Source: Sphingomonas lycopersici
Lineage (GTDB): Bacteria > Pseudomonadota > Alphaproteobacteria > Sphingomonadales > Sphingomonadaceae
Assembly (NCBI RefSeq): GCF_026130605.1
Contig: NZ_JANFAU010000001.1
Location: forward strand, 496,001-560,000
Direction of reading: 5' to 3'
DNA: 64,000 bases
The notes beneath the pieces were generated by a model. It saw only the letters and a program-made list of their open reading frames with translations, searched no databases and had not been told where the DNA came from. A program made the translations under genes and the position numbers. Positions 28,368-39,204 of this stretch are shown piece after piece. The stretch's first letter is position 1, and each line of letters opens with the position of its first letter.

Positions 28368-29609
28368 ATGTCATTGTTCAAGGCCGCTGCCGCGCTGAGC
28401 GCGGCGCTAGCGGCATTGCCCGGCGCGGTATCCGCCGGATCGCTGACCTTCGATGCGGCGCTGGCACAAGCGGCACGCAATGCGCCGTCGTTGCGCGCGC
28501 GCGGGCTGGCTATCGACACGCGCCGCTCGGCGGCGGTCGCCGCGGGACAATTGCCCGATCCCAAACTCGGCCTGCGCATCGAGAATTTCCCGGTCTCCGG
28601 CCCGCCCGCCTTCACCTTCGACGGCGAGCCGATGACGATGACCCGGCTCGGCGTTACGCAGGACGTGCCCAATCTTGCCAAGCGCCGCGCCGCGCGCGGA
28701 CGCGCGGCGGCGGACGTCGCGATCGGCGAGGCGCAGGCGGCGGTGGAAGACCGCCGCGTGCGGATCGCCACCGCGGTCGCCTGGATCGACCTCGCCTTCG
28801 CCGGCCAACGCGGCGCGGCGATCGACGATGTGCTGGCGCGATTGACCCGCATCGCCGCGGCAGCCGCATCGGGCGTCGCCGCGGGCAGTGTCCGCCCGGC
28901 GCAGGCGCTCGACATCCGCCAGGCGATCGCGGCGCTGGAAGACAAGCGCAGCGAAATCGCCGCCGAAACGGCGCGCGCGCGGGCGGCGCTGGCGCGCTGG
29001 ACCGGCGATCCCGCGCCCGAGCCCGAAGGCGCGGTGCCGGCATTCGCGATCGACCCGGCGGCGTTGCGCGCGGCGGTCGACCGCCACCCCGACCTTGCCG
29101 CAACGATCGCGCGGACCGGGCGGGCCGAGGCGGATATCGTCGCGGCGCGCGCCGAGAAACGCCCCGACTGGAGCTTCGATATCGGCTATGGCCGGCGCGC
29201 CGAGCGGTACGGCGATATGATCTCGGCCGGGGTCACCGCGAGCCTGCCGCTGTTCGCCAAGCGGCGTCAGGACCCGATGATCGCCGCGGCGGTCGCCGAA
29301 AAGGGGACCGCGCTCGCCGAGCAGGAGGATATGCGCCGCGCGCTTTTCGCCGATCTCGAAGCCGGGCTTGCCGATCATGTCATGCATCACGAGCAATGGA
29401 TGCGCGCCGAGCGGACATTGTTGCCGCTCGCCCGCCAGCGCGCCGATCTCGAGACCGCCAGCTATGCCGCGGGTCGCGCGTCGCTGACCGAGCTGATCGC
29501 CGCGCAGACCGCGCTGGCGCAGGCGTCGCTCGATACGCTCGATCGCGCGGCGATCGTGGCGCGCGACGCCGCACGGCTTGTCCTCACTTACGGGAGCGAC
29601 GATCGATGA
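28368..29609 (+). CDS. cusC: TolC-family outer-membrane factor of a copper/silver efflux system
   Basis: This 413-residue TolC/OEP protein has a signal peptide (residues 1-23, AVSAG) and two OEP repeats with the usual long coiled-coil heptads (residues about 35-210 and 240-410). The region LPDPKLGLRIENFPV and the late LTELIAAQTALAQASLD segment are characteristic of CusC/CzcC-type channels. ATG 28368 follows GAGGA by 8 bases. The stop overlaps the adaptor gene by ATGA. It forms the exit duct for the RND pump encoded downstream; the metal is inferred from the CusF domains. Confidence 0.87.
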   Translation: MSLFKAAAALSAALAALPGAVSAGSLTFDAALAQAARNAPSLRARGLAIDTRRSAAVAAGQLPDPKLGLRIENFPVSGPPAFTFDGEPMTMTRLGVTQDVPNLAKRRAARGRAAADVAIGEAQAAVEDRRVRIATAVAWIDLAFAGQRGAAIDDVLARLTRIAAAAASGVAAGSVRPAQALDIRQAIAALEDKRSEIAAETARARAALARWTGDPAPEPEGAVPAFAIDPAALRAAVDRHPDLAATIARTGRAEADIVAARAEKRPDWSFDIGYGRRAERYGDMISAGVTASLPLFAKRRQDPMIAAAVAEKGTALAEQEDMRRALFADLEAGLADHVMHHEQWMRAERTLLPLARQRADLETASYAAGRASLTELIAAQTALAQASLDTLDRAAIVARDAARLVLTYGSDDR

Positions 29610-31063
29610 CCGCTCATCTCTCTATGCGCGCGCGTCTCGGCGTCGCCGCCGCGATCCTTGCGCTGGTTGCCGGCGCCGCCGGTTACGGCATCGCCTCTTT
29701 CGGGCAGCGCGGGGCATCGCCCGCCGCCGCCGAAAACGGCCGCAAGATCCTCTATTGGTACGATCCGATGGTGCCGTCGCAGCATTTCGACAAGCCCGGC
29801 AAATCCCCGTTCATGGATATGGCGCTGGTTCCGAAATATGCCGACGAGGCGCCCGGCGCGGCCGGCGCGGCGATCGACCCGGCGCGCCTCCAGCGGCTCG
29901 GCGCGCGGATCGCCGCCGCCGAGCGCGGCACGCTCGACGGCGCGCTCACCGCCGCCGGGACGATCGATTTCAACGAGCGCGACGTCGCGGTGGTGCAGGC
30001 GCGCAGCGGCGGTTTCGTCACGCGCGTCTATGCGCGCGTGCCGGGCGACGTGATCGGCGCCGGCGCGGCGCTCGCCGATCTGCTCGTCCCCGAATGGGGC
30101 GGCGCGCAGCGGGAATATCTCGCGGTGCGCCGTACCGGCGACGCGGCGCTCGCGCGCGCCGCGCGCCAGCGGCTCGTGCTGCTCGGCATGCCCGCGGCGA
30201 CGATCGCGGCGGTCGAGGCCGGCGGGCGCCCGCGCGACACGCTCACCGTTTCGACCCCGATCGGCGGCATGATCAAGACGCTCGGCGTCCGCGCCGGGAT
30301 GACTTTGGCCGCCGGCCAGACATTGGCCGAAATCAACGGCATCGGCACCGTATGGCTCAATGCCGCGGTGCCCGAGGCGCTGGCCGCGCAGCTGCGGTCC
30401 GGGCAAAGCGCCGGCGCGACGCTGACCGCTTTTCCAGGCGAGCGGTTCGCCGGCCGCGTCTCGGCGATCCTGCCCAATGTGCAGGCCGACACGCGAACGC
30501 TCACGGTGCGGATCGAATTGCCGAACCGCGGCGGGCGGCTCCGGCCCGGGATGTTCGCGCGCGTCGATTTCGGCGCGCACGGGCGCGATGCGCTGCTCGT
30601 CCCGACCGAGGCGGTGATCCGGACCGGCCGGCGCAATCTGGTGATGCTCGCGCTTCCCGGCGGGCGCTATCAGCCCGCCGAGGTGCGCGTCGGCGCCGAA
30701 AGCGGCGGCCGCAGCGAAATCCTCGCGGGTCTCGCCGCGGGTGAGAAGGTCGTCGCGTCGGGCCAGTTCCTGATCGATTCCGAGGCGAGCCTCGCGGCGA
30801 TTCCGGCACGACCGATCGCTGCGGCGCAACCCGCCGGTGCCTATGAAACCGTCGGGCGCATCGACCGGATCACGACCGAGGCGATCACGCTGAGCCACCA
30901 GCCGGTCCCGGCGCTAAGCTGGCCGGCGATGACGATGACCTTCCGCGTCGGCACCCCGGCGCTGGCGCGCGACTTCAAGGTCGGCGATCGGGTACGGTTC
31001 GGCTTCGATCAGGCGCGCGAAGGCCCGACGATCCGGACGATCGCGCGCGAGGCGGGCCGATGA
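29606..31063 (+). CDS. cusB: RND periplasmic adaptor with heavy-metal-binding domain and fused C-terminal CusF domain
   Basis: The 485-residue membrane-fusion protein has a signal or anchor (about residues 9-32). A short heavy-metal-binding domain follows at about 48-79 ([20 protein letters not shown], with MDMALVPKY), then the adaptor core (barrel-sandwich, beta-barrel, about 100-395). From about residue 412 to the end there is a complete CusF-like domain. It keeps the Cu(I)/Ag(I) ligands His, Trp, Met, Met in [19 protein letters not shown]. coli CusB lacks this fused CusF. ATG 29606 overlaps the cusC stop; the longer frame upstream is a shadow of cusC. Confidence 0.9.
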   Translation: MTAHLSMRARLGVAAAILALVAGAAGYGIASFGQRGASPAAAENGRKILYWYDPMVPSQHFDKPGKSPFMDMALVPKYADEAPGAAGAAIDPARLQRLGARIAAAERGTLDGALTAAGTIDFNERDVAVVQARSGGFVTRVYARVPGDVIGAGAALADLLVPEWGGAQREYLAVRRTGDAALARAARQRLVLLGMPAATIAAVEAGGRPRDTLTVSTPIGGMIKTLGVRAGMTLAAGQTLAEINGIGTVWLNAAVPEALAAQLRSGQSAGATLTAFPGERFAGRVSAILPNVQADTRTLTVRIELPNRGGRLRPGMFARVDFGAHGRDALLVPTEAVIRTGRRNLVMLALPGGRYQPAEVRVGAESGGRSEILAGLAAGEKVVASGQFLIDSEASLAAIPARPIAAAQPAGAYETVGRIDRITTEAITLSHQPVPALSWPAMTMTFRVGTPALARDFKVGDRVRFGFDQAREGPTIRTIAREAGR

Positions 31064-34000
31064 TCGCGCGCGTCATCCAGGGCTCGGTGCGCAACCGGCT
31101 GTTCGTCGTGCTTGGCGCGCTGGCGCTGCTCGTTGCCGGGCTGCTGGCGGTCCGCGCGACCCCGCTCGACGCGCTGCCCGATCTGTCGGACACGCAGGTG
31201 ATCATCGGCACCACCTGGCCCGGCCAGGCGCCGCAGATCGTCGAGAACCAGGTCACCTATCCGCTCGCCACCACGATGCTGTCGGTGCCGGGCGCGAAGA
31301 CGGTGCGCGGCTACAGTTTCTTCGGCTACTCCTTCGTCTATGTGATCTTCGCCGAAGGCACAGACCTTTACTGGGCGCGCAGCCGCGTGCTCGAATATCT
31401 TAATCAGGTGCAGGGCCGGCTGCCGGAGACCGCAAAAAGCGCGATCGGCCCCGATGCGACCGGGGTCGGCTGGGTCTATGAATATGCGCTGGTCGATCGC
31501 ACCGGCGCGCACGATCTGTCGCAGCTCCGCTCGTTGCAGGATTGGTTCCTGCGCTATGAGCTGAAAAGCCTGCCCGGCATCGCCGAGGTCGCGAGCATCG
31601 GGGGGATGGTCAAACAATATCAGGTCCTGCTCGATCCGGTGAAGCTCGCCGCCTTCGGGGTGACGCACACCCAGGCGGTCGCGGCGATCCGGCAGGCCAA
31701 TCAGGAGGCTGGAGGCTCGGTGCTCGAACTGGCCGAGGCCGATTATATGGTCCGCGCCTCGGGCTATCTCACATCGCTCGACGATTTCCGCGCGATCCCG
31801 CTCCGCGTCGGCGCGGGCGGCGTGCCGGTCACGCTCGGCGACGTCGCGACGATCCAGACCGGCCCCGAAATGCGCCGCGGGATCGCCGAGCTCGACGGCG
31901 ACGGCGAGGTCGCGGGCGGGGTCGTGATCCTGCGTCAGCGCGCCGACGCGCGCGGCACGATCGCGGCGGTCAAAGCCAAATTGGCGGCGCTGAGGAAGAG
32001 CCTCCCCGCGGGGGTCGCGATCGTCCCCACTTACGATCGCTCGCAACTGATCGATGCCGCGATCGACAATCTCACCCACAAGCTCGTCGAGGAGTTCGTC
32101 GTCGTCGGGCTCGTCTGCGCCTTGTTCCTCTGGCACGTGCGATCGGCGCTGGTGGCGATCGTGACGTTGCCGCTCGGCGTGCTCGCGGCGTTCGTCGTGA
32201 TGCGCCTGCAGGGCGTCAACGCCAATATCATGTCGCTCGGCGGGATCGCGATCGCGATCGGGGCGATGGTCGACGCGGCGATCGTGATGATCGAGAATGC
32301 GCATAAGAAGCTTGAGGCCTGGGCGGCGGCGCATCCCGACACGGCGCTGGACAATCCCCAACGTTGGCGGCTGATCACCGCCGCCGCGGCCGAAGTCGGC
32401 CCGGCGCTGTTCTTCAGCCTGCTCATCGTCACCTTGTCGTTCGTGCCGGTGTTCACGCTGCAAGCGCAGGAGGGGCGGCTGTTCGCCCCGCTCGCCTTCA
32501 CCAAGACCTATACGATGGCCGCCGCGGCGATCCTGTCGGTGACGCTGGTGCCGGTGCTGATGGGCTGGCTGATCCGTGGCCGCATCCCCGCTGAACACAC
32601 CAACCCGATCAACCGCCTGCTCACCGCCGGCTATCGCCCCGCGATCGACTGGGCGCTGCGGCGCCCGAAGACCACGCTGGTCATCACCGCGCTCGTCTTC
32701 GCGACGACCGCCTGGCCTGCCACGCGGCTCGGCGGCGAATTCCTGCCACCGATGAACGAGGGCGATCTGCTCTACATGCCCTCGGCGCTGCCCGGGCTGT
32801 CGGCGGCCAAGGCGTCCGAATTGCTCCAGCAGACCGATCGGATGATCAAATCGGTGCCCGAGGTGCAGAGCGTGTTCGGCAAGGCCGGGCGCGCCGACAG
32901 CGCGACCGATCCCGCCCCGCTCGAAATGTTCGAGACGACGATCCGTTTCAAGCCGCGCGATCAATGGCGCCCCGGGATGACGCCCGACGGACTGGTCGAA
33001 GCGCTCGATCGCGCGGTCAAGGTGCCGGGGCTCGCCAACATCTGGGTGCCGCCGATCCGCAACCGCATCGACATGCTCGCGACCGGGATCAAGAGCCCGA
33101 TCGGGGTCAAGGTCTCGGGCGCCGACCTGACCGAGATCGATCGTGTCGCGCGCGCGGTCGAAACCGTCGCGAAACGCGTGCCGGGGGTCGCCTCGGCGCT
33201 GGCCGAGCGGCTGACCGGGGGGCGCTATGTCGATGTCGACATCGATCGCACCGCCGCCGCGCGTTACGGGCTCAATATCGCCGACGTGCAGGCGATCGTC
33301 TCCGGCGCGGTCGGCGGCGAGAATATCGGCCAGACGGTCGACGGGCTCGCGCGCTACCCGATCAGCGTCCGCTACCCGCGCGAGCTGCGCGATACGCCCG
33401 CCGCACTCGCCGCGCTGCCGATCCTCACGCCTTCGGGGCAGCAGATCACGCTCGGCAGCGTCGCGCGCGTGCGGGTCGCCGATGGCCCGCCGATGCTCAA
33501 GACCGAAAACGGACGTCCCTCGACCTGGGTCTATGTCGACGCGCGCGGTCGCGATCTCGCGTCGGTGGTCGGCGATCTGCGCCGCGCGGTCGCCGCGGAT
33601 GTCCGCCTCTCGCCGGGGGTCAGCATCGCTTATGCGGGGCAGTTCGAATATCTCCAGCGCGCGGTCGAGCGGCTCAAGATCGTCGTGCCGGCGACGCTGG
33701 CGATCATCTTCCTGCTGCTGTTCCTGATCTTCCGGCGGCTCGACGAAGCCGCGCTGATCATGGGGACGCTGCCGTTCGCGCTGACCGGCGGGTTCTGGCT
33801 GCTCTACCTGTTCGACTATCACCAATCGGTCGCGACCGCGGTCGGCTTCATCGCGCTCGCCGGGGTCGCGGCCGAGTTCGGCGTGGTGATGCTGATCTAT
33901 CTCAAACACGCACTCGCCGAGCGCGGCGACCGGCCGACACCGGATCAGGTGGAGGAGGCGGTCCGCGAAGGCGCGCTGTTGCGCGTCCGGCCCAAGGCGA

Positions 34001-34200
34001 TGACGGTGGCGGTGATCATCGCCGGGCTGCTGCCGATCCTGATCGGCACCGGGGCCGGATCCGAAGTGATGAGCCGCATCGCCGCGCCGATGATCGGCGG
34101 GATGCTCACCGCGCCGCTCCTGTCGATGTTCGTCATTCCCGCCGCCTATCTGCTGATGCGGCGGCGTTGCCGTTCACTCAACCAGGGAGACATATCGTGA
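31060..34200 (+). CDS. cusA: CusA-type heavy-metal RND efflux transporter
   Basis: This 1046-residue inner-membrane pump has full HME-RND length: twelve transmembrane helices with two large periplasmic loops (after TM1, about residues 40-335, and after TM7, about 560-860). The start [20 protein letters not shown], the segment [28 protein letters not shown], and [20 protein letters not shown] are typical of CusA/CzcA proteins. It overlaps cusB by ATGA and the next gene by GTGA. Together with CusC and CusB it exports Cu(I) or Ag(I); the CusF domains on both sides favour copper or silver over Zn/Co/Cd. Confidence 0.93.
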   Translation: MIARVIQGSVRNRLFVVLGALALLVAGLLAVRATPLDALPDLSDTQVIIGTTWPGQAPQIVENQVTYPLATTMLSVPGAKTVRGYSFFGYSFVYVIFAEGTDLYWARSRVLEYLNQVQGRLPETAKSAIGPDATGVGWVYEYALVDRTGAHDLSQLRSLQDWFLRYELKSLPGIAEVASIGGMVKQYQVLLDPVKLAAFGVTHTQAVAAIRQANQEAGGSVLELAEADYMVRASGYLTSLDDFRAIPLRVGAGGVPVTLGDVATIQTGPEMRRGIAELDGDGEVAGGVVILRQRADARGTIAAVKAKLAALRKSLPAGVAIVPTYDRSQLIDAAIDNLTHKLVEEFVVVGLVCALFLWHVRSALVAIVTLPLGVLAAFVVMRLQGVNANIMSLGGIAIAIGAMVDAAIVMIENAHKKLEAWAAAHPDTALDNPQRWRLITAAAAEVGPALFFSLLIVTLSFVPVFTLQAQEGRLFAPLAFTKTYTMAAAAILSVTLVPVLMGWLIRGRIPAEHTNPINRLLTAGYRPAIDWALRRPKTTLVITALVFATTAWPATRLGGEFLPPMNEGDLLYMPSALPGLSAAKASELLQQTDRMIKSVPEVQSVFGKAGRADSATDPAPLEMFETTIRFKPRDQWRPGMTPDGLVEALDRAVKVPGLANIWVPPIRNRIDMLATGIKSPIGVKVSGADLTEIDRVARAVETVAKRVPGVASALAERLTGGRYVDVDIDRTAAARYGLNIADVQAIVSGAVGGENIGQTVDGLARYPISVRYPRELRDTPAALAALPILTPSGQQITLGSVARVRVADGPPMLKTENGRPSTWVYVDARGRDLASVVGDLRRAVAADVRLSPGVSIAYAGQFEYLQRAVERLKIVVPATLAIIFLLLFLIFRRLDEAALIMGTLPFALTGGFWLLYLFDYHQSVATAVGFIALAGVAAEFGVVMLIYLKHALAERGDRPTPDQVEEAVREGALLRVRPKAMTVAVIIAGLLPILIGTGAGSEVMSRIAAPMIGGMLTAPLLSMFVIPAAYLLMRRRCRSLNQGDIS

Positions 34201-34568
34201 AACCGATCAACGCCGGCGCTTTGCTCGCCGTATCCGCCCTGCTCGCCGCCTGCGGCCAACAAGATGAGCACGCCGCATCCGCCGTCGCCAATCGCCCCGA
34301 AATGCCGGCGGCGATGGGGAATAGGGCAATGCCCGCCGAGGCCGCGAAAACCGCCAGCGGCATCGGCACGGTCACCGCGATCGACAAGACCGCGGGCACG
34401 ATCACGCTCGACCACGGCCCGATCGCCGAGGCCGGCTGGCCCGCGATGACGATGGCGTTCAAGGCCCAGCCCGCGCTGCTCGACAAGGTCAAGACCGGCG
34501 ACCAGGTGACGTTCGCGCTGAAGCTCGAAGGCGGTTCGGGCGAGGTCACCGCGATCGACAGGCAATGA
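34197..34568 (+). CDS. cusF: CusF-like copper/silver-binding lipoprotein
   Basis: The 123-residue product starts at GTG 34197 (AGGGAGA site 8 bases upstream, overlapping the cusA stop). A lipobox is present ([11 protein letters not shown], Cys about residue 19). A single CusF domain occupies the C-terminal 75 residues, with the ligand pattern [18 protein letters not shown] (His, Trp, Met, Met). It is a periplasmic metallochaperone that hands Cu(I)/Ag(I) to the CusCBA pump. The lipid anchor is less usual, since E. coli CusF is soluble. A much longer open frame runs through cusA in this frame and is not coding. Confidence 0.88.
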   Translation: MKPINAGALLAVSALLAACGQQDEHAASAVANRPEMPAAMGNRAMPAEAAKTASGIGTVTAIDKTAGTITLDHGPIAEAGWPAMTMAFKAQPALLDKVKTGDQVTFALKLEGGSGEVTAIDRQ

Positions 34569-34581
34569 TGAGCCGGTCGAT

Positions 34582-34606
34582 GCCCGCCGACAATGCCTCG
34601 GCGGGC
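34582..34606. terminator. Hairpin between convergent cusF and M28 peptidase genes
   Basis: GCCCGCCGA and TCGGCGGGC form a perfect 9-bp stem with a 7-base loop in the 48-bp gap between convergent genes. There is no T-run, so it may need Rho, but its place suits a bidirectional terminator. Confidence 0.55.
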
Positions 34607-34616
34607 GCCGCCGCGT

Positions 34617-36869
34617 CTATTTCCCCTCCACCGTCGCACGCGCCTGATCGAGCCGCGCGGCATAGGCGCGCAACACCTTGGCGGTGCGCCCGACATAATC
34701 CCTGGCGTCGTCGAACCGCCGCTCCTCGATCGCCTCGCGCACCCCGGGCAATGTCTTGGCGCCATAGCCGGTGAACCGGCCGGGGGCGTAGATCAGATGC
34801 TTGTACCACGGCCGCCCCGGCAGCCCGCGCTCGTCGAGCAACAGCTGGTCGATGTCGCGAAGCTGGAGATCGAGCCGGTCGCGCTGCGCCTGCGACAGCG
34901 ACGCGCCGCGCGCGGCGAGCGCGGTGTCGAACGCCGCCGCGGCATGTTTGAGCGTATCGACCGCGCCGTCCAGCGCGGCGAAATCGAATTGCGGGGTCAT
35001 CGCCTCGGGCGCCGGGGCGCCGACCGGCTTGAGCGGATCGCTGGCGAGGCGGAACGCGCCGTCGCGGATCAGCCTGTCGCGCTTCTCGTCCTCGGTGCGG
35101 CGGTCGGCGGCGAGCTTCTTCACCTCGCCGAGATAGACCCCGACCGTATCGGCGAAATCGCCATAGCGCTGCACCGGCAGATCGGCGTCGGCGACCCGCA
35201 GCACGAGCCGCCCGACGACCTTCGACAACGCGGCGCCATATTTGAGCCCGGGATCGTCGAACGTCGTCATATGGTGGAAGCTGTCGTAGATCGAATGATA
35301 GACGCCGCCCGATTCATCCTCGCCGCCGAAACCGATATTGAGCGCCGGCAGGCCGAGATGCTGGATATAGGCGGAATAGTCCGATCCCGATCCGAGCGCG
35401 CCGAGCGGCAGGTCGGCCCCCTTCTCCGCCGCCGCCAACGCGGTTGGATCGGGATGGTCGGTGGCATGATCGAACGCCCCTGCCAGCACGTCCGCGCGGG
35501 CGCGCGCCGCCACCGTCGCCCCGGTCTCGGGATCGGTCACGTCGGCGGCGACGGCATTGACCAGCCGCTGATAGGGGTGGCTGCCCTGCACTTGGAGCGT
35601 CCCGCGGCCGTTGCCGTCGGTGTTGATATAGATGACGCCCTTCTGCTTGAGCTCGTCGGCATGTTGCTCGGCCCATTCGGTCGAGCCGAGCAGCATCGGC
35701 TCCTCCGCGTCCCAGCTGGTATAGACGATCGTCCGCGCCGGGCGCCAACCGGTGCGATACAATTCGCCCAGCGCCTTCGCCTCCGACAGCATCGCGACAT
35801 TGCCCGACAGCGGATCGGACGCGCCGAACACCCAGCCGTCGTGGTGGTTGCCGCGGATCACCCATTGATCGGGATAGCGCGCGCCTTTCAGCATCGCGAT
35901 CACGTCATAGACCGGGGTCAGCTTCCAGTTCGACTTGACCGCGAGATGGACCGAAACCCCGCCGTTGCCGCCCACATGATAGGTCAGCGGCAACGCGCCG
36001 CGCCACCGTGGCGGCGCGACCGGCCCGCCGAGCCGCGCGAGCAGTTTCTGCGCATCGCCATAAGACATCGGCAGCACGGGGATCTTGAGGATCGTCGGGG
36101 CTTCCTCGCGCGTCAGCCGCTTGGCCTCGGGCGTCGCGCCGATACCGGGGGTCAAGGGATCGCCGGGATAGAGCGGCATATCCGCTACCGAGCCGCGCTG
36201 GACGCTTCCCGCGGGGCGCGCGCCGCCGGCCGGATAGGCGGCGCTCTGCGCATAGCCGTCGTCCGCCGGATCGGAATAGATGATGCAGCCGATCGCGCCG
36301 TGATCCTGCGCCAGTTTGGGCTTCAGCCCGCGCCAGCCGACGCCGTAGCGTGCGATGACGATCTTGCCCTTCACGTCGATCCCGCGCCGCGCGAGCGCCT
36401 GATAATCCTCGGGCATCCCGTAATTGACATAGACGAGGTCGGCGGTGACATCGCCGTCGCCCTGGAAGGCGACATAGGGCGGCAGCGCATCGGCCGTCCT
36501 GGACGACGTGTCGTCGCCGGGGATCGGCGGCTCCTGCCCGCCGAGCACGATCTTCTCCGGCGCGACCATCTCTACCTTGGTCGAGATCGGGGTAGGATAG
36601 AGGACGTGGAACGTCTCGATATGCGCGTCCCAGCCCCATTGTTTGAACTTGGCGAGCGTTGCTTCGGCATTGGCCTTGTCGTGCGGCGACCCGACATGGT
36701 TGGGCTCGGACGACATGTCCTTGAGCCAGGCGAGCTGGTCGGCGGAACTGATATGCCGATCGAAGGCGGCTTCGATCGCCTTGCGATCGGCCGGCGCGGT
36801 TTGCGCGACGCCCGCCGCCGCCAGCGCCGTAAAGGCGACGCCCGCCAGAATCCCTGCCGCAATGCGCAT
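34617..36869 (-). CDS. M28-family metallopeptidase, glutamate carboxypeptidase II-like
   Basis: This 750-residue protein has a signal peptide (residues 1-21, AAAGVAQ-T) and the three-part layout of the PSMA/NAALADase family: a PA domain inserted at about 120-320, a peptidase domain with di-zinc ligands (GNHHDGWVFGASDPLSG, SWDAEEPMLLGSTEW, INTDGN, YHSIYDSFHHM), and a C-terminal helical dimerisation domain (about 600-750). The metal-binding His, Asp, Glu, Asp, His set is complete. It is a single gene convergent to cusF. It probably trims peptides in the periplasm; specificity for glutamate is not established. Confidence 0.88.
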   Translation of the reverse strand: MRIAAGILAGVAFTALAAAGVAQTAPADRKAIEAAFDRHISSADQLAWLKDMSSEPNHVGSPHDKANAEATLAKFKQWGWDAHIETFHVLYPTPISTKVEMVAPEKIVLGGQEPPIPGDDTSSRTADALPPYVAFQGDGDVTADLVYVNYGMPEDYQALARRGIDVKGKIVIARYGVGWRGLKPKLAQDHGAIGCIIYSDPADDGYAQSAAYPAGGARPAGSVQRGSVADMPLYPGDPLTPGIGATPEAKRLTREEAPTILKIPVLPMSYGDAQKLLARLGGPVAPPRWRGALPLTYHVGGNGGVSVHLAVKSNWKLTPVYDVIAMLKGARYPDQWVIRGNHHDGWVFGASDPLSGNVAMLSEAKALGELYRTGWRPARTIVYTSWDAEEPMLLGSTEWAEQHADELKQKGVIYINTDGNGRGTLQVQGSHPYQRLVNAVAADVTDPETGATVAARARADVLAGAFDHATDHPDPTALAAAEKGADLPLGALGSGSDYSAYIQHLGLPALNIGFGGEDESGGVYHSIYDSFHHMTTFDDPGLKYGAALSKVVGRLVLRVADADLPVQRYGDFADTVGVYLGEVKKLAADRRTEDEKRDRLIRDGAFRLASDPLKPVGAPAPEAMTPQFDFAALDGAVDTLKHAAAAFDTALAARGASLSQAQRDRLDLQLRDIDQLLLDERGLPGRPWYKHLIYAPGRFTGYGAKTLPGVREAIEERRFDDARDYVGRTAKVLRAYAARLDQARATVEGK

Positions 36870-37048
36870 TCCCCGCTCCCCGTTCGCTCGTTTCGGTTGC
36901 GCGCAACATGAAACGGTTCATCGCGCCAACGCAAGCCGCGATCGGGTGCGCGGCGAGCGGCAGGCGGCAAGCGCCAAATCCACGAATTGTACGGAAAGTT
37001 GGTTGCGCCGTTGCGGCGACAGGCTCATTGAATCGTCAATTCTCCCTT

Positions 37049-37080
37049 GGGGGCGGCCGGCACAACCGGTCGCCCCTTTC
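37049..37080 (+). terminator. GC-rich stem with weak T-tract in intergenic region
   Basis: GGGGCGGCCGG pairs with CCGGTCGCCCC (one mismatch) around CACAA, followed on the plus strand by TTTCGCTTT. The flanking genes are both on the minus strand, so a plus-strand terminator here would serve an unannotated small transcript. I cannot support an RNA gene from the sequence alone. The remainder of 36870-37122 shows nothing else. Confidence 0.35.
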
Positions 37081-37122
37081 GCTTTGTCGCCGGCAGCGGC
37101 GTCGCTCGACGTTGAAGCCTGC

Positions 37123-37686
37123 TTATGCACCGCTCACGATCGGGCGGATGATTGTCGCGGGGTTACCAGCGACCACCACATCGGCCGGCACGTCCTTGGT
37201 CACCACCGCGCCGGCAGCGACAACCGAATTGTCGCCGATCGTCACCCCGCCGAGGATGGTCGCGCCGGTCGCGATCCACGCCCCCTTCCCGATCGAAATC
37301 GGCTTGCCGATCGTCACCGATCGACGCTCGCGCGGATCGAGCGGGTGCCCCGAGGTGATGATGCTGACGTTCGGCGCAATCATCACCTCGTCCGCAATGT
37401 CGAGCCCGCCGAGATCGTAGAAAGTGCAATTCTGGTTGATGAAGACATTGCGGCCGACCCGGATCTCATTGCCGCCCGAGGTGTAGAAGGGCGGGATGAG
37501 CAAGAAGCCTTCGTCGACCTGCCGGCCGATCAGCTCGCTGAACAGCGCGCGAACCGCCGCGGCGTCGTTAAAGGTCAGCCGGTTGAGGCGCGCCGTGATC
37601 GACGCCGCCCGCCGCGTCGCTGCGACCATTGCGGCGGACTCGGGGGTTCGTCCGCGGACGATCGTGATACGGTCTTCATGCGCCAT
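37123..37686 (-). CDS. Left-handed beta-helix acyltransferase (maltose O-acetyltransferase-like)
   Basis: This 187-residue protein has a short helical N-terminus (about 1-60, RAASITARLNRLTFNDAAAVRALF) and then hexapeptide repeats of the LbH fold (EVMIAPNVSIITSGHPLDPRERR; GKGAWIATGATILGGVTIGDNSVVAAGAVVTKDVPADVVVAGNPA). It has the catalytic His in SGHPLD expected of the Maa/NodL/LacA group. ATG 37686 was chosen because it begins the standard Maa-type domain; an upstream ATG at 37767 adds 27 residues unlike the family. It acetylates a sugar or similar acceptor with acetyl-CoA; the acceptor is unknown. The 267 bp to the Tad gene are AT-rich. Confidence 0.85.
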   Translation of the reverse strand: MAHEDRITIVRGRTPESAAMVAATRRAASITARLNRLTFNDAAAVRALFSELIGRQVDEGFLLIPPFYTSGGNEIRVGRNVFINQNCTFYDLGGLDIADEVMIAPNVSIITSGHPLDPRERRSVTIGKPISIGKGAWIATGATILGGVTIGDNSVVAAGAVVTKDVPADVVVAGNPATIIRPIVSGA

Positions 37687-37953
37687 GCCGACCGGGTTGG
37701 CGCATTTGTGCGTTCCCGGGAAGCATTTATCCCAAAGACCGGATGGGGCGGCCCTGGCGCGCCGCATACGCCGTACAAAAATTCTCCACTCCTACACCAA
37801 TCCTCAAGCTTACTTGCATATATCTGTTTTGAACCGGGTTTAATCGTTGGATCATCTTGACCGACCGATTGAATAACCGGCCGTTAACTGAAGTGATTAG
37901 TTGCATTTTCTCTTTCTCATGATGGATCGTCGGCGAGAGGAAGGTGCTTTGAA

Positions 37954-39204
37954 ATGACCGGCCTTGTGGGGGATAGACGCGGGAACGTGATGATCTTGGC
38001 CGCCGCCGGGCTCGCGGTTCTCGTCGGCGCGACGGGGCTTGCCACCGATACGGTGCAATGGTCGCTGTGGCGCCACCAGCTCCAGCGTCAGGCCGATTCC
38101 GCGGCGCTCGCCGGGGCCTATGCCGATGCGCAGGGCAAGAATGTCGCTGCCAGCGCGACCGCCGATCTCACGCGCAACAACAAGCTGACGTTCAGCAGCG
38201 CGCCGGTGATCGAGAATGCGCCGACGGTCGGCGCCTATGCGGGCAATATGAACGCGGTGCGGGTCGTGCTGCAGACCAGCACCCGCCTGCCCTTTTCCGG
38301 GCTGTTCATGGCCGCGACCCCGGTCATCTCGACCGAGGCGACCGCCGCGGTGGTCCAGAACGGCGATTATTGCGTCATCGCGCTCGCCCGCACCAACAGC
38401 ACCGGCATCACCATGAGCGGCAATGCCACGGTCAACATGGGCTGCGGCATGGCGAGCAACACGACGTCGAACAATGCGGTCTATGCCGGCGGCAGCAGCA
38501 ATATCTATGCGACGCCGATCGCCGCGGTCGGCGGGCTGGCGTGGAGCAGCAATTATCAGAACGGAACGACGCTCCAGCCTTATTCGCTGCCCCAGCCCGA
38601 TCCGTATAGCGGGCTGCCCCAGCCCGATATCTCCGGGATGAAATGCAACGCCAAGCTGGACGTGTCGCCCAATACGGTTGCGCCAGCGGCGAGCGCCGGC
38701 TGCTATGGCAGCGCGAAGATCCAGGGCACGATCACGCTCAACCCCGGCGTCTATTATATCGACAGCGCGAACTTCAGCGTCGGATCGCAAGCCACCATCA
38801 CCGGCACCGGCGTCACCATCATCCTGACCAGCGCCAATGCGGCCACCCAGCCGAGCCAGATCGGGTCCGTCAGCATCAACGGCGGCGCGACGCTCAACCT
38901 TAGCGCACCGAGCGACGGCACCTATGCCGGGGTGCTTTTCTATCAGGATCGCCGCGCGGTGGACTCGGGCAATGCCAATTCGATCAATACGATCAACGGC
39001 AACGCCGCGTCGGCCTTCACCGGTGCCTTCTATTTCCCGTCGCAGGAACTCGATTTCAGCGGCACCGCGGGCATGAACACCAAATGCGTGAAGATGGTGT
39101 CGAAAAGGGTCACCTTCATCGGCAACAGCACGATCGCCAACGACTGCTCGGATCACCCCGATTGGACGAAGATCCGCGCCGTGCAGGTACGGCTGGTCGG
39201 ATGA
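37954..39204 (+). CDS. TadG-like pilus-associated protein
   Basis: The 416-residue product has the typical TadG N-terminus (DRRGNVMILAAAGLAVLVGATGLATDTVQWSLWRHQLQRQADSAALAGA): a short basic start, one transmembrane helix, then the ALAGA-type helix. The large C-terminal part is exported and rich in Asn, Ser and Thr. AGGAAGG lies 10-15 bases before ATG 37954. It starts a three-gene set with ATGA and GTGA overlaps. TadG proteins work with Flp-pilus assembly or surface structures; no other tad gene is in the window. Confidence 0.83.
   Translation: MTGLVGDRRGNVMILAAAGLAVLVGATGLATDTVQWSLWRHQLQRQADSAALAGAYADAQGKNVAASATADLTRNNKLTFSSAPVIENAPTVGAYAGNMNAVRVVLQTSTRLPFSGLFMAATPVISTEATAAVVQNGDYCVIALARTNSTGITMSGNATVNMGCGMASNTTSNNAVYAGGSSNIYATPIAAVGGLAWSSNYQNGTTLQPYSLPQPDPYSGLPQPDISGMKCNAKLDVSPNTVAPAASAGCYGSAKIQGTITLNPGVYYIDSANFSVGSQATITGTGVTIILTSANAATQPSQIGSVSINGGATLNLSAPSDGTYAGVLFYQDRRAVDSGNANSINTINGNAASAFTGAFYFPSQELDFSGTAGMNTKCVKMVSKRVTFIGNSTIANDCSDHPDWTKIRAVQVRLVG

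Noticed and set aside
31009..33909. A 966-codon minus-strand open frame opposite cusB and cusA
   Set aside because: It is the shadow of cusA; the protein is dominated by Arg, Asp, His and Gln with no domain pattern.
37049..37080. A small RNA with a Rho-independent terminator on the plus strand
   Set aside because: The stem is convincing, but no promoter or conserved transcript could be seen; kept only as a low-confidence hairpin.
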